A DNA stretch of 64,000 nt from Trueperaceae bacterium (GTDB taxonomy: Bacteria; Deinococcota; Deinococci; Deinococcales; Trueperaceae). The notes under the pieces are model-generated. The model saw only the letters and a list, made by a program, of their open reading frames with translations, was not told where the DNA came from and ran no database searches. Positions 1 to 9,192 of the stretch are shown here, one piece after another; the first letter of the stretch is position 1; every line of letters begins with the position of its first letter. Location: NCBI GenBank assembly GCA_011389865.1, contig JAABTL010000003.1, positions 62,001-126,000 on the forward strand. Reading direction: 5' to 3'. Position numbers and translations under genes: made by a program.

Positions 1-1968
1 CTCGGTGAGCAGGTTCTCCTGCGCCTCGAGGTCGGCGAGGTAGCGGCGGTACAGCGACGAGTTGCGCTCCAGGGCCGCCATGTTGTCGCGGATGCGGGAC
101 TGGTCGCGGAACACCTCGTTCACCTGCGCCTCGAGCGCCACCACCTGCCGGTCGAGTTCGGCCATGCCGCGCTGCAACTCGAGGACGGCCTCGAGCGCCT
201 CGCGGTCGGCGTCGCTCAGGTCGACGTTCTCGAGGTAGAAGGCGATCTGGTCGCCGCCGACGTTGTTCACGGCCGTCTGCCGGCCGTCGAGACGCTCCAT
301 GACGACCGTCAGGACGCACGTGTCGTCGTCGCAGACGAGGTGCGATGGCACCGTCGGGTCGACGGGGGCGCCCGTACCGATCTCGATGCCGAAGCGCCAG
401 GCGTCGCCGGTCTCGACCGGGCCCTCCGGCGATACCACCGCGAAGCCGCCGCGTTGCGGGTGCTCGACGACCACGAAGCGCTCCCCGTCGCCACGGGGCT
501 CGAGCCGGTAGCGGGTGGTGTGAACGCTGCGCCACGACGTCTCGAGCACGCTGCCGCGGAGCACCGCGGAGACGACGCGCTCCGGCTCGCTGGCGCTCGC
601 GACGGTGACCCGCACGTCGAGGTCGACGGCGTAGGCCAGCATGCGGCTGTCGTCGGGCACGACGTCGGCCATCATCGCCTGGCCGGCGAAGCCGCCCTCG
701 TCGAACACGGTCACGGGACCCGCCGCCAGGTGCAGGCCGCTGTCGTTCACCAGCCGCACCGCTCGCAGCGGGTGGTCGCGCAGCACGTCGGCGTCGTACC
801 AGCTGACGGCGTGCGCCTCGACGGTGGCCACGACGATGGGGATCATCGCCGACTCGAAGCGACCCACGGTCACCGGTTCGCTCACGCGGTACGCGAAGGT
901 GGCGCCGCCGGCGACGCCCTCCGCGGCGGCCTCCACGCCGGCGCCGCCGAAGCTGGGCGCGGCCGACTCGAGCGCGTCCGCCATCATCGCGGGCGACGGC
1001 GCCATCATCGCGCGACCGGCCTCGGCCTCTATCGGCGCGAGTTGGCCCTCGTCGGCGACGGGATCGATGCGGGGCGCCGTCGCCACGTCGACGCGCGGGC
1101 GGTCGACGTAGACGGGCGCGTAGAGGCTGGCGACGAAGCTGATGGGCTGGCCGGCGACGAACCACACCGACACGTCCTCGAGGTCGAGCGCGGTCGGGTT
1201 GTCGAGGATGGCCCACCCCTGCAGCTCGGCGCGGCCGGCCTCCTCGAGCGCGAGCCGGTAGCTCGCCTTCCACACGGGCATCTCGCGCACGTACGCGACG
1301 CGCACCTCGCGCTCGCCTTCGCCCACGAAGCGCAGCCGCACGCTGGCGGCGTCGCCGCCGCGGTAGCGGGCGATGGCGGCGAGCGCCGCGTCGAGCTCGG
1401 CCTGCAGCGCCTCGCGTTCGAAGGCGACCGCGCGCACCTCGTCGAGGTCCACGCGCTGCAGGCCGTCGTCGGTCGCCAGCGTCAGCAGCGTGCGCGGGGC
1501 CTGGTCGGGCACCGCCACGCGCTCGACGTTGACGATCACGCCCCGCAGCGTCTCCGTCGCGTCGATGCGCACGGCCTCGCCGCGCGCCTGCGCGAGCAGC
1601 TCCGCCAGCGTCGGGTCGCCGGAGAGGTCGAGGGCGTAGCTCGACAGCACCCGCCCCAGCGGATCGCGGGCGCCGTAGCGCACCGCCTCGACGCGCCCGC
1701 CGCCGAGGTCCTGCACCACCAGGCTCTGCAGCAGGTCGTCCATGTGCTCCGGGGGGACCGGCAGCTCGATCTCCTGGGTGCCGACGACGGTACCGGCGTG
1801 CTCGAAGTAGCCGACGCCGTTGGTGAACAGCACCAGGTGCTGCACCGGCAGCTCGGTCGTGAGGGCCTCGGCGGCGGGTTGCGCGCACGCCCAGGCCATC
1901 GCCGCGGCGACGACCAGGACGGCGATCCGCGTCGGCTTCCGACGTGCGCCCTTGCTCGTGATGTCCAT
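1..1968 (-). CDS. DUF4139 domain secreted protein, 3' end beyond window
   Basis: The minus-strand frame is open from ATG at 1968 to the window edge, so the C-terminus is missing. The N-terminus has basic residues, then a hydrophobic stretch ending near AWACAQ, read as a Sec signal or possibly a lipobox. Next comes HLVLFTNGVGYFEHAG, typical of DUF4139/MuiA-like proteins, whose conserved start describes a face that 'makes a gain of function' on a beta-sandwich; biochemical function is unknown. The last visible part is rich in Leu, Glu and Arg and could be a coiled coil. Start choice: a TAGCAT hexamer lies 6 nt before the ATG, the leaderless arrangement seen repeatedly here. It is divergent from the CHAD gene. 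Family call moderately strong; role unknown. Confidence 0.7.
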   Translation of the reverse strand, partial: MDITSKGARRKPTRIAVLVVAAAMAWACAQPAAEALTTELPVQHLVLFTNGVGYFEHAGTVVGTQEIELPVPPEHMDDLLQSLVVQDLGGGRVEAVRYGARDPLGRVLSSYALDLSGDPTLAELLAQARGEAVRIDATETLRGVIVNVERVAVPDQAPRTLLTLATDDGLQRVDLDEVRAVAFEREALQAELDAALAAIARYRGGDAASVRLRFVGEGEREVRVAYVREMPVWKASYRLALEEAGRAELQGWAILDNPTALDLEDVSVWFVAGQPISFVASLYAPVYVDRPRVDVATAPRIDPVADEGQLAPIEAEAGRAMMAPSPAMMADALESAAPSFGGAGVEAAAEGVAGGATFAYRVSEPVTVGRFESAMIPIVVATVEAHAVSWYDADVLRDHPLRAVRLVNDSGLHLAAGPVTVFDEGGFAGQAMMADVVPDDSRMLAYAVDLDVRVTVASASEPERVVSAVLRGSVLETSWRSVHTTRYRLEPRGDGERFVVVEHPQRGGFAVVSPEGPVETGDAWRFGIEIGTGAPVDPTVPSHLVCDDDTCVLTVVMERLDGRQTAVNNVGGDQIAFYLENVDLSDADREALEAVLELQRGMAELDRQVVALEAQVNEVFRDQSRIRDNMAALERNSSLYRRYLADLEAQENLLTE

Positions 1969-1974
1969 GCCCCG

Positions 1975-2060
1975 ATGCTAAGCCCCGCGGATGAGGAGCG
2001 TCCGTTCGGATGCCGCGCCGGCGCGGGGGCTAGCATGGGGCCATCCCGGGGGGGAGGTGG
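1975..2060. promoter_or_regulatory. Divergent promoters of the DUF4139 and CHAD genes
   Basis: On the minus strand TAGCAT (1975-1980) sits 6 nt before the ATG at 1968, giving a leaderless mRNA. On the plus strand TAGCAT (2031-2036) is followed by a short leader with a strong ribosome site, GGAGGTGG (2053-2060), 5 nt before ATG 2066. The same -10 hexamer thus serves one leaderless and one leadered gene. Confidence 0.55.
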
Positions 2061-2065
2061 AGACG

Positions 2066-3184
2066 ATGGGGTTCGGCTGGGACGCGACGCGCGACCCGTG
2101 CGACGACGCCGTACGGGCGGCGGTCGGCCAGTTGCGGGTCGCGCTGCGCGAGCTGCGGCGCGCGGCGGCGTCCGACGCTGCCGGGTCGGCGGCGGCCGGC
2201 GGATCGATCGACGCCGACACGCGCGTCGACGCCGACCTCGCGGTCCACGAGGCGCGCAAGGCGCTGCGCCGCGCGCGGGCGATGGCCGAGTTGCTGCGAC
2301 CCCTGGCCGGTGCCGACGTGGCGCGTGACCTGATCGATGCGGTGCGCGGCGCGCGCCGTCGCCTCGCGGAGGCGCGCGACGCCGCGGTGCTGCCTGCGGC
2401 GCTTCGCGCCGCCTGGCGTGAGCGCGTGGGTCCAGGTGGCGTCCGCGAGGGCCGCCCGCCGGGCTCGGCGGTGGCGCCTCTGCGGCTGCTGCTCGAGGGC
2501 GAGCGCGGCGCCGCGCCGACGCGCGTCGAGCCCGAGACCGTCGCCGCGATCGCCGCCGACCTGGAGGGCGCGCGGCACGATCTGCGGCTGCTGCACGCGG
2601 CGGCCCGGGCCGCCGGGGGCGACCTCGAGCCGCTCGGGCGTGGGCTCCGGCGCATGCACCGGCGTGCGTGCGCGGCCGGCGAGGCTGCGCGTGCGGCCGT
2701 TGACGCGGCCGCCAGCGACGCGGCCAGCCACGACGCCGTCGTGCGCGGCGATGCCGACGGTGTCGCCGTCGTTCGCGACGGTGTCGCCGTCGTGTGTGAC
2801 GGCGCCTTGCACGACGCCCGCAAGCGCTTCAAGGAGCTCGGCTACGTCATGCGCTGGTGGGCGCCGGCCTGGCGGCGTCCGATCGAGGCGTGGCTGCAGG
2901 AGGTCGACGCGTTGGTCGACGTCATCGGCGCCGACCATGACCAGGTGGTCCTGCGGTCGCGCCTGCCGGCGCTGGAGGGGGCGGTCGACGGCGACCTCCT
3001 GGCACGGGTGCTGGCGGCCTCGGAGCGCCGCAGCGCCGGGCTGCGCGCGAAGGCCGCCCGCAACCTGGCGCGGCTGACGGCGGAGCCGAGCGGCGCGTTC
3101 GCCGCCCGCCACCTCGCGTACCTGGCGTCCGCGCGGGCGTGGCGCGTGCGCCACGGGCGGCGCGTGCGCCGCGGGCGCGCATGA
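2066..3184 (+). CDS. CHAD domain protein
   Basis: 372-residue, Arg/Ala-rich helical protein. Two CHAD signatures are visible: AVHEARKALRRARAM in the first 70 residues and LHDARKRFKELGYVMRWW near residue 250; the conserved His and basic residues form a positively charged surface known to bind polyphosphate. CHAD proteins associate with polyphosphate granules, and here there is no fused CYTH domain. ATG 2066 is chosen over upstream starts because it follows GGAGGTGG by 5 nt. A 21-bp in-frame tandem repeat (2756-2772 and 2777-2793) encodes two copies of DGVAVV just before the second signature. No catalytic function is implied. Confidence 0.85.
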   Translation: MGFGWDATRDPCDDAVRAAVGQLRVALRELRRAAASDAAGSAAAGGSIDADTRVDADLAVHEARKALRRARAMAELLRPLAGADVARDLIDAVRGARRRLAEARDAAVLPAALRAAWRERVGPGGVREGRPPGSAVAPLRLLLEGERGAAPTRVEPETVAAIAADLEGARHDLRLLHAAARAAGGDLEPLGRGLRRMHRRACAAGEAARAAVDAAASDAASHDAVVRGDADGVAVVRDGVAVVCDGALHDARKRFKELGYVMRWWAPAWRRPIEAWLQEVDALVDVIGADHDQVVLRSRLPALEGAVDGDLLARVLAASERRSAGLRAKAARNLARLTAEPSGAFAARHLAYLASARAWRVRHGRRVRRGRA

Positions 3185-3191
3185 TGGGCCG

Positions 3192-3660
3192 ATGCCGACG
3201 TTCGAACTCGACCACCTGATCGTCGCCGGCCCCGACCTCGCCGACTTGGTGGAGGCGTTCGCGGGCCTGACCGGCGCCCGCGCCGCGCCCGGTGGCCGCC
3301 ACGCGGGGCAGGGCACCCACAACGCGCTCGTCGGCCTCGGCCGCGACCGCTACCTCGAGTTGCTCGCGCCCGACCCCGAGCAGTCGGGGGGCGACCGGGC
3401 ACGCCTACGGCGGCCTGGTCCCGTTCTTCATCGACTGGCGGGGCTCGCCGCACCCGTCGGGGCAGTTGCCGCCGCAGCTCACCTGCGTCGGCCTGACGCT
3501 GGCCCATCCGGACGCGTGGGGCCTCGAGCGGCTGCTCGACGCGCTCGGTGGCCCGCCCGCGGGCGTGCGCGTCGAACGGGCCGAGGCGCCCGCGCTGACC
3601 GCCACCTGGCGGGGCGCGACGGGCACGACGTCGTCGACCGGTCGCGGCGGGCCGTGCTAG
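3192..3660 (+). pseudogene. Glyoxalase-like (VOC) protein broken by a frameshift
   Basis: The frame from ATG 3192 encodes a VOC/glyoxalase_3-like N-terminus (FELDHLIVAGPDL, then RYLELLAPDPEQ). After the G6 run at 3387-3392 the homologous protein continues in another frame as GHAYGGLVPFFIDWRG and LTCVGLTLAHPDAWGLERLL, ending at TAG 3658-3660. Adding one G to the run restores one protein of about 157 residues. The family binds a metal with His/Glu and usually exceeds 200 residues, so the C-terminus may also be eroded. It starts 7 nt after the CHAD stop and probably belonged to that transcript. True pseudogene, slippage site or assembly error cannot be separated here. Confidence 0.7.
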
Positions 3661-3670
3661 CTTCGGTACC
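3658..3670 (+). promoter_or_regulatory. Leaderless -10 box of the MBL-fold gene
   Basis: TAGCTT (3658-3663) lies 7 nt before the GTG start at 3671. It overlaps the TAG stop of the broken VOC gene. Confidence 0.5.
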
Positions 3671-4303
3671 GTGCCCCTCTCGATCCGCGCGCTCACCGTC
3701 GGACCCGTCGCCGCCAACGCGTACCTGGTGACCGACGCGGCGACCGGCGCCACCGTCGTCATCGATCCGGGCGACGAGGCGCCCCGCCTGCTCGCCGCCC
3801 TCGAGGAGGCCGGCCACCCGCCCGGCGAGATCTGGCTGACGCACGCGCACTTCGACCACATCGGCGCGGTCGCCGGGTTGCGCGAGGCGCACCCCGTGCC
3901 CGTGCGTCTGCACCCCGCCGACGCGCCGCTTTACGACGGCGCCGAGCGGCAGGCGGCCTGGTTCGGCGTGACCGTGCGCCCCCCGGGCGTCGCCGCCATC
4001 GACCTCGCGGACGGCGAACGGCTCGCCCTCGGCGAACACGTCTTCGAGGTGCTCCACACGCCCGGGCACGCGCCCGGCCACGTCGCCTTCTACGCGTCCC
4101 GCGCTGGCGTGCTCTTCAGCGGCGACGCGCTGTTCCGCGGCTCGGTGGGCCGCACCGACCTGCCGCTGTGCGACCCCGCCGCGCTCGAGCGCAGCCTGCG
4201 CGAGCGCCTGCTGGTGCTGCCGGACGAGACCCGCGTCCTGCCCGGGCACGGGCCGGAGACGACGATCGGGCACGAGCGGCAGAGCAACCCGTTCCTCGTC
4301 TGA
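3671..4303 (+). CDS. MBL-fold metallohydrolase (glyoxalase II-like)
   Basis: 210 residues from a GTG start behind TAGCTT. The zinc motif THAHFDHIGA (HxHxDH) is near residue 60, followed by HTPGHAPGHV, FSGDALFRGSVGRTD and VLPGHGPETTIGHE, the order seen in short bacterial hydroxyacylglutathione hydrolase-like proteins. The long C-terminal glutathione-binding domain of true GloB is absent, so thioester or other ester substrates are possible. It is cytoplasmic; no signal peptide is seen. The neighbouring VOC remnant makes an old methylglyoxal or thiol-adduct role plausible, but this is inference. Confidence 0.85.
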   Translation: MPLSIRALTVGPVAANAYLVTDAATGATVVIDPGDEAPRLLAALEEAGHPPGEIWLTHAHFDHIGAVAGLREAHPVPVRLHPADAPLYDGAERQAAWFGVTVRPPGVAAIDLADGERLALGEHVFEVLHTPGHAPGHVAFYASRAGVLFSGDALFRGSVGRTDLPLCDPAALERSLRERLLVLPDETRVLPGHGPETTIGHERQSNPFLV

Positions 4304-4344
4304 CGCCGCCGGCGCAGTCGCAAGCGCCGACCCGCCCGCGGGCG

Positions 4345-4350
4345 TAGCCT
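4345..4350 (+). promoter_or_regulatory. Leaderless -10 box of the ZIP gene
   Basis: TAGCCT is 7 nt before ATG 4358. GTG 4355 is an alternative start 3 nt upstream. Confidence 0.5.
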
Positions 4351-4357
4351 GGGTGTG

Positions 4358-5170
4358 ATGCCCGACCTCGTCGAGCTGTTCCTCCGCGTATCCGGGCCGA
4401 ACCCCGTCGTTCAGGGTCTGGTCGGGGGCCTCGTCATCACCTTCTTCAACCTCCTGGGCGCATTGGCGATCGTCGTCTGGCGTCGCCCATCCGAGCGCTC
4501 GCTGGACGTGGCCCTCGGCTTCGCCGCCGGGGTCATGCTGACGGCCAGCTTCACGAGCCTCATCCTGCCGGGCATCGAGGTCGGCGGCCTGTGGCCCGTG
4601 GTGGTCGGCATGATCCTGGGCGCACTGGTGCTCGACCGCGCGGACGTCTGGGTACCCCACATCCACGTGCTGGTGACCGGTCGGCGGCGGGCCGACGCAG
4701 CGCCCGGCGGCGCCGGCGATCGGCGCCTGGCCGGCGTGATCCTGTTCATCGTCGCGATCACCCTGCACAACATGCCCGAGGGCCTGGCGGTCGGCGTCGC
4801 GTTCGGCGGCGGGGCCGTGCGCGACGCCATCACCCTGATGCTCGCCATCGGCCTGCAGAACGTGCCCGAGGGCCTGGCGGTCGCGGTGGCGGCGCGCAAC
4901 GCCGGCATGGGTGGGCGCTGGTACGCCGCCTTCACCGGCTTCCGCGCCGGCCTGGTCGAGGTGCCGTTGGCGGTCTTCGGCGCCTGGGCGGTCGCGCAGG
5001 CCGCGCCGCTGCTGCCCTACGCGATGGGCTTCGCCGCCGGCGGCATGCTGTTCGTCATCAGCGACGAGATCATCCCCGAGACCCACGCCCGCGGGCACGA
5101 GCGGCTGGCGACGCTCGGCACGATGATCGGGGTGCTGGTGATGCTGGTGCTGGACGTCGCCCTGGGGTGA
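4358..5170 (+). CDS. ZIP family metal transporter
   Basis: 270-residue inner-membrane protein with about eight hydrophobic segments. The two metal-binding helices carry HNMPEGLAVGVAFG and QNVPEGLAVAVA, the paired ZIP TM4/TM5 motifs; the first His of TM5 is replaced by Gln. A His/Asp-containing loop (VPHIHVLVTGRRRADA) precedes TM4. ZIP proteins move zinc, iron or manganese into the cytoplasm; the specificity cannot be read here. The similar helices give a short internal DNA repeat. The gene has its own leaderless promoter and an MBL hydrolase upstream. Confidence 0.88.
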   Translation: MPDLVELFLRVSGPNPVVQGLVGGLVITFFNLLGALAIVVWRRPSERSLDVALGFAAGVMLTASFTSLILPGIEVGGLWPVVVGMILGALVLDRADVWVPHIHVLVTGRRRADAAPGGAGDRRLAGVILFIVAITLHNMPEGLAVGVAFGGGAVRDAITLMLAIGLQNVPEGLAVAVAARNAGMGGRWYAAFTGFRAGLVEVPLAVFGAWAVAQAAPLLPYAMGFAAGGMLFVISDEIIPETHARGHERLATLGTMIGVLVMLVLDVALG

Positions 5171-5262
5171 GGCCCGGGCGGGCGGCGCGGCGGCGCCGGA
5201 AGCGGGGGGCGGACCGCGCCGGAAGCCCGCCCCCGGCGACCTCGTCCCGCCCCGCGGGGTGG

Positions 5263-5268
5263 TAGCGT
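5263..5268 (+). promoter_or_regulatory. Leaderless -10 box of the M16C peptidase gene
   Basis: TAGCGT lies 7 nt before the GTG at 5276, with no ribosome-binding site between them. Confidence 0.5.
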
Positions 5269-5275
5269 CCGGCCC

Positions 5276-8176
5276 GTGTCCAACCACGGTTTCTCCCCGA
5301 TCCGCGAGCGGGAGCTGCCCCTGCTCGGCGTCCACGCGCGTCTGCTGCGGCACGAGCCGAGCGGCGCCGAGCTGCTGCACCTCGCCGGCGACGAGCCCAA
5401 CCTGACCTTCGCGGTCGGCTTCGCCACGCTCCCCAGCGACGACACCGGCGTCCCACACATCCTCGAGCACATGGTGCTGGCGGGGTCCGAGAAGTACCCG
5501 CTCAAGGACCCCTTCTTCGAGCTCGTCAAGGGCTCGGTGGCGGGCTTCATCAACGCCATGACGTGGCCCGACCGCACCGTCTACCCCTTCGCGACCGACC
5601 ATCCGCGCGACTTCGTCAACCTGCTCCACGTCTACCTCGACGCCGTGTTCCGGCCGCGCCTGACGCGCGAGACCTTCGACCAGGAGGCGTGGCACCTCGA
5701 GCCGGGCGACGCCCCCGGCAGCCTGCGCCTGCGTGGTGTGGTGTTCAACGAGATGAAGGGCGCGGGCGGCAGCCCCGACCGGGCGCTGGAGCGCACCGAG
5801 ACCGGCGCGCTGCTCCCCGACACCGAGTACCGGCACGACTCGGGCGGCGATCCCGCCGCCATCCCCGAACTCACCTACGAGCAACTGCTCGCCTTCCACC
5901 GCGACCACTACCACCCGAGCCGCGCGCGCTTCGTGCTGCACGGCGACGTGCCGCTCGAGGAGACGCTGGAGGTGATCGCCGGCTACTTGGACGGCGCCGA
6001 GCGCCTCGAGCCGCTCCCGGCACCGGCGGCGCCGGCGCCCTTCGACGCGCCTCGGGCGGTCAGCGGGGCGTACCCGGCCGACGCCAAGGGCAAGGCGATC
6101 GCCACCGTGGCGTGGGCCACGCCCGAGCCGCGGTCGCCCGCCGACGGGATGGCGTGGGAGCTGCTGGAACACGTGCTGGTGGGGACCCCGGCGGCGCCGC
6201 TGCGGCGCGCCCTGCTCGACGCGGGACTCGGCGAGGCCTTCATCGGTGGCTTCAGCGACGACCGCCGCACGCCGGTCTTCCGGGTCGGCCTGCGGGGCGT
6301 GGCGAGCGAGAGGGTGCCCGAGGTCCACGCCCTCGTGCGCGACGCAATCGCGCGCATCGCCGAGCGGGGCGTGGCGGACGAGGACGTCGCGGCTGCGCGC
6401 AACCGCCTGGAGTTCGCCGCCCGCGAGCTCGACGCGTGGGGGGGCCAGCGAGGGCTCGCGCTCGGCCTCGGCGTCCTCGGGCGCTGGTTCCACGGACGCG
6501 ACCCGCTGGAGGAGCTCGACGCCGACCGCACCTTCGCCGAGCTCGACGCGCGCATCGCCGCGGCCGGCGGCGGCGGCGCGCTGGTCGCCGAGCTGCTGCG
6601 GCGCGACCTGCTCGACGGCAAGCACCGCGTCGACGTGACGCTGCTGCCCGACACCGAGCTGAGCCAGCAGCGCCAGGCGAGCGAGGACGCGCGGCTCGCC
6701 GCGACCGCCGCGTCGCTCGACGCCGAGGGCCTGGCGCGCGTGGCGGAGGCCGCGACGGCCCTGGAGGCCCACCAGCGACGGCCCGACGACGAGGCCGCCC
6801 GGGCCGCCCTACCGCGGCTGAAGCGGGCCGACCTCGCCGAGGCGCGCCGCCGGCCGCTGCCGGCGATCGAGCGCGTCGACGGCGCCGAGCTCGCCTGGAT
6901 CGACCAGCCGACCCGCGGGCTGCTGTACCTCGACCTGACCTTCGACCTGGCGGGTCTGCCGCAGGCGCTGCTGCCGCACGCTGCCGTGCTCGGCCGCGCG
7001 CTGCTCGAGACCGGCACGGCTCGCAGCAGCCTGGCGGACCTGACCCGGCGCATCGACCGCGATACCGGCGGGATCAGCCACGGCCTGGAGCTCCAGCCCG
7101 GCGTGGGTGACCGCCGTGGCGTGGCGCGCTTCGTACTCCACGGCAAGGCGCTGGCCTCGCGTGCCGAGGCGCTGGCCGGGCTGATGCTGGAGGTGTTGAC
7201 CGAGGCGCGGGTCGACGACCGCGACGCGGTGCGTCGCCTGGCGCTCGAGGACCTCGCCCGCCGCCGCACCGCCCTGGAGCCCGCCGGCACGCAGTTCGCG
7301 CTCCGTCGCCTGGCCGCGCACGGCGGGCCCGAGGCGCGCCTCGGCGAGTCGCTCGTCGGCCTCGCCTCGCTCGAGACGCTCGCGGACTTCGTGCGCCGCG
7401 TCGACGAGGACTGGGACGCGCTGCGGGCCGAGTTGCTCGACCTGCGCGGGCGCCTGCTGGCCCGCTCGCGGCTGGTGGCGGGCGTCACCGCCGACGACGA
7501 GGCCGCGGCGGCCGCCCGCCCGGCGGTCGCGGCGCTGTTGGAAGGCCTGCCCGAGGGCGAGGAGGCGGGCAGACTGCCCGAGCTCGCCGCGCCCGAACCG
7601 GCCGAGGGCTGGGCGCTGCCCGGGCAGGTGCACTACAGCGGCGTGCGCTGGCTTTTGCGTGACGGTGGCAGGCTCCCCGGCAGTTGGCTCGCCGCGACCC
7701 GCCACCTGAGCGCCGACGTGCTGATCCCGCTGCTCCGCTTCCAGGGCGGCGCCTACGGCGCCGGCGCGGTGCTCGATCCGCTGACCGGCTCGCTGGCGGC
7801 GCAGGCGTACCGCGACCCGAACCTCGCCCAGACGCTGGCGACCTTCCGGTCGCTGCCGCAGGCCCTGCGCGAGGCCGCCGACGCGCTCGACGACGCGGCC
7901 CTCGACACGCTGATCGTCGGCGCGGTCGGCAAGCTCGATCCCTATGCGCTCCCCGGGGCCACCGGCTACCGCGCACTGCACCGCTACCTGAGGGGGACGG
8001 AGGGCGAGGTGGACCGCCTGCGGGCCGAGTTGCTGGCGACCGAGCGGCAGGACTTCCGTGACCTCGCCGACGCGATCGAGGCGGCCGGCGAGCCGGCTTC
8101 GGTGGTGCTGGGGCCCCGCGACAACCTCGAGGCCGTCGGCGGTCCCGCGGGTTGGGTGGTGCGCGAACCTGTCTGA
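5276..8176 (+). CDS. M16C metallopeptidase, presequence protease (PreP)-like
   Basis: 966 residues, the length of one-chain PreP/Cym1-type peptidases. The inverted zinc motif HILEH is at residues 61-65, in the block HILEHMVLAGSEKYPLKDPF, and the distal Glu ligand is in GVVFNEMKGAG. The tail keeps the M16C-associated half. These enzymes close around and degrade short unstructured peptides; with no signal peptide this one is probably cytosolic. GTG 5276 is supported by the -10 box 7 nt upstream. It converges on the aldo/keto reductase gene with a perfect hairpin between them. Confidence 0.9.
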   Translation: MSNHGFSPIRERELPLLGVHARLLRHEPSGAELLHLAGDEPNLTFAVGFATLPSDDTGVPHILEHMVLAGSEKYPLKDPFFELVKGSVAGFINAMTWPDRTVYPFATDHPRDFVNLLHVYLDAVFRPRLTRETFDQEAWHLEPGDAPGSLRLRGVVFNEMKGAGGSPDRALERTETGALLPDTEYRHDSGGDPAAIPELTYEQLLAFHRDHYHPSRARFVLHGDVPLEETLEVIAGYLDGAERLEPLPAPAAPAPFDAPRAVSGAYPADAKGKAIATVAWATPEPRSPADGMAWELLEHVLVGTPAAPLRRALLDAGLGEAFIGGFSDDRRTPVFRVGLRGVASERVPEVHALVRDAIARIAERGVADEDVAAARNRLEFAARELDAWGGQRGLALGLGVLGRWFHGRDPLEELDADRTFAELDARIAAAGGGGALVAELLRRDLLDGKHRVDVTLLPDTELSQQRQASEDARLAATAASLDAEGLARVAEAATALEAHQRRPDDEAARAALPRLKRADLAEARRRPLPAIERVDGAELAWIDQPTRGLLYLDLTFDLAGLPQALLPHAAVLGRALLETGTARSSLADLTRRIDRDTGGISHGLELQPGVGDRRGVARFVLHGKALASRAEALAGLMLEVLTEARVDDRDAVRRLALEDLARRRTALEPAGTQFALRRLAAHGGPEARLGESLVGLASLETLADFVRRVDEDWDALRAELLDLRGRLLARSRLVAGVTADDEAAAAARPAVAALLEGLPEGEEAGRLPELAAPEPAEGWALPGQVHYSGVRWLLRDGGRLPGSWLAATRHLSADVLIPLLRFQGGAYGAGAVLDPLTGSLAAQAYRDPNLAQTLATFRSLPQALREAADALDDAALDTLIVGAVGKLDPYALPGATGYRALHRYLRGTEGEVDRLRAELLATERQDFRDLADAIEAAGEPASVVLGPRDNLEAVGGPAGWVVREPV

Positions 8177-8178
8177 AG

Positions 8179-8203
8179 GCGGCGGGCCGGACCGGCCCGC
8201 CGC
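8179..8203. terminator. Bidirectional terminator-like hairpin
   Basis: A perfect 12-bp stem (GCGGCGGGCCGG / CCGGCCCGCCGC) with one central A lies between two convergent stop codons. There is no T-run on either strand, so termination is inferred from position. Confidence 0.6.
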
Positions 8204-8209
8204 ACGGGC

Positions 8210-9067
8210 TCAGGTGAACAGCGGCGCCATCTCCTCCTCGTCCACCAGCTCCTGCATCTCGGCGTCGGAGGGCCGCGCCTCGAAGCGCGCGGCCTCCTCG
8301 AGCAGCCGCGGCAGCAGCGTCACGTCGCCGACGGAGTTGAGGAACACGTGCGGGTTGCCCAGCACCCAGTGCACGGCCAGGCCGATGGCCCGCGGGTCCT
8401 CGAGCGGCTGGTACCAGGTGGCTCGGTCGGCCGGGCGCTCGCCCCAGGGGCGGCGGGTGATGGCCTTGATCGTCTGCATCGCCACGCCGCGCACCTCGCA
8501 GGCCGCCTCGAGCGCCTCGAAGTCGGCCGCGTAGCTCGGGTTCTGCATCATGACGAAGCTGTAGGGCAGGAGCACCGCGTCGAAGGGGAAGCGCCGCAGG
8601 CTCGCGAGGTGCCGCGCGGCGACCTCGACGCCGTGGCCGGTGACGCCGATGAAGCGCACCAGGCCCTCGTCGCGGGCCTCGATGGCGGCTTCCAGCGCCC
8701 CGCCCGGACCGAGGGCGACCTCCCACTCCTTCTCGTCGACCAGGTTGTGGAGCTGCCACAGGTCGACGTGGTCGGTGCGCAGTCGCTCCAGCGAGCGATG
8801 CAGCTCGTCGCGCGCGGCGGCGTGCTCGCGCTCGCCGGTCTTGGTGGCGAGGAACCAGTGGCTGCGCTCGCGCTCGATCCAGGGACCGAGCCGCAGCTCC
8901 GCGTCGCCGTACGAGGCGGCCGTGTCGATGTGGTTCAGGCCGTAGCGCTCGACGGTCTCCATGGCGCGGTCGGCCTCGTCCTGAGAGACCTTCGAGAGCG
9001 CGGCGGCGCCGAAGATGACGCGGCTGCTGAGGTGTCCGGTGCGTCCGAAGGGTGCCTGGGCGATCAT
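8210..9067 (-). CDS. Aldo/keto reductase
   Basis: 285-residue TIM-barrel oxidoreductase. The catalytic residues are in place: Asp in HIDTAASYG, Tyr in the same motif, Lys in FLATKTGER and His in LWQLHNL. The C-terminal NADPH-binding part is short and lacks the usual GxKxxxQ text. GGGAGG upstream of ATG 9067 supports the start. Substrate unknown; relatives reduce aldehydes or ketones. It stands alone, with a convergent peptidase downstream and the radical SAM gene upstream on the same strand. Confidence 0.85.
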   Translation of the reverse strand: MIAQAPFGRTGHLSSRVIFGAAALSKVSQDEADRAMETVERYGLNHIDTAASYGDAELRLGPWIERERSHWFLATKTGEREHAAARDELHRSLERLRTDHVDLWQLHNLVDEKEWEVALGPGGALEAAIEARDEGLVRFIGVTGHGVEVAARHLASLRRFPFDAVLLPYSFVMMQNPSYAADFEALEAACEVRGVAMQTIKAITRRPWGERPADRATWYQPLEDPRAIGLAVHWVLGNPHVFLNSVGDVTLLPRLLEEAARFEARPSDAEMQELVDEEEMAPLFT

Positions 9068-9192
9068 GGGTGCCTCCCTACCGGTGCGGCCATGGGGGCG
9101 CTGCTCCGTGACCCCATCGTCAACCTTCGCGCGCCGCGGCGCAAGCGCGCGCGGGGCCGGGCCCGGGCCAGCGGTGCGCCCGGTCCCGCGGT

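Noticed and set aside
340-2328. 662-codon plus-strand open frame
   Set aside because: It covers the DUF4139 gene in antisense and runs into the CHAD gene out of frame.
2756-2793. 21-bp tandem repeat
   Set aside because: In-frame within the CHAD gene and only two copies; ordinary coding repeat, not a CRISPR or VNTR.
3479-6772. 1097-codon minus-strand open frame
   Set aside because: It is antisense to the MBL, ZIP and M16C genes, has Arg/Gly/His-rich low-complexity text and no domain; typical of GC-rich shadow frames.
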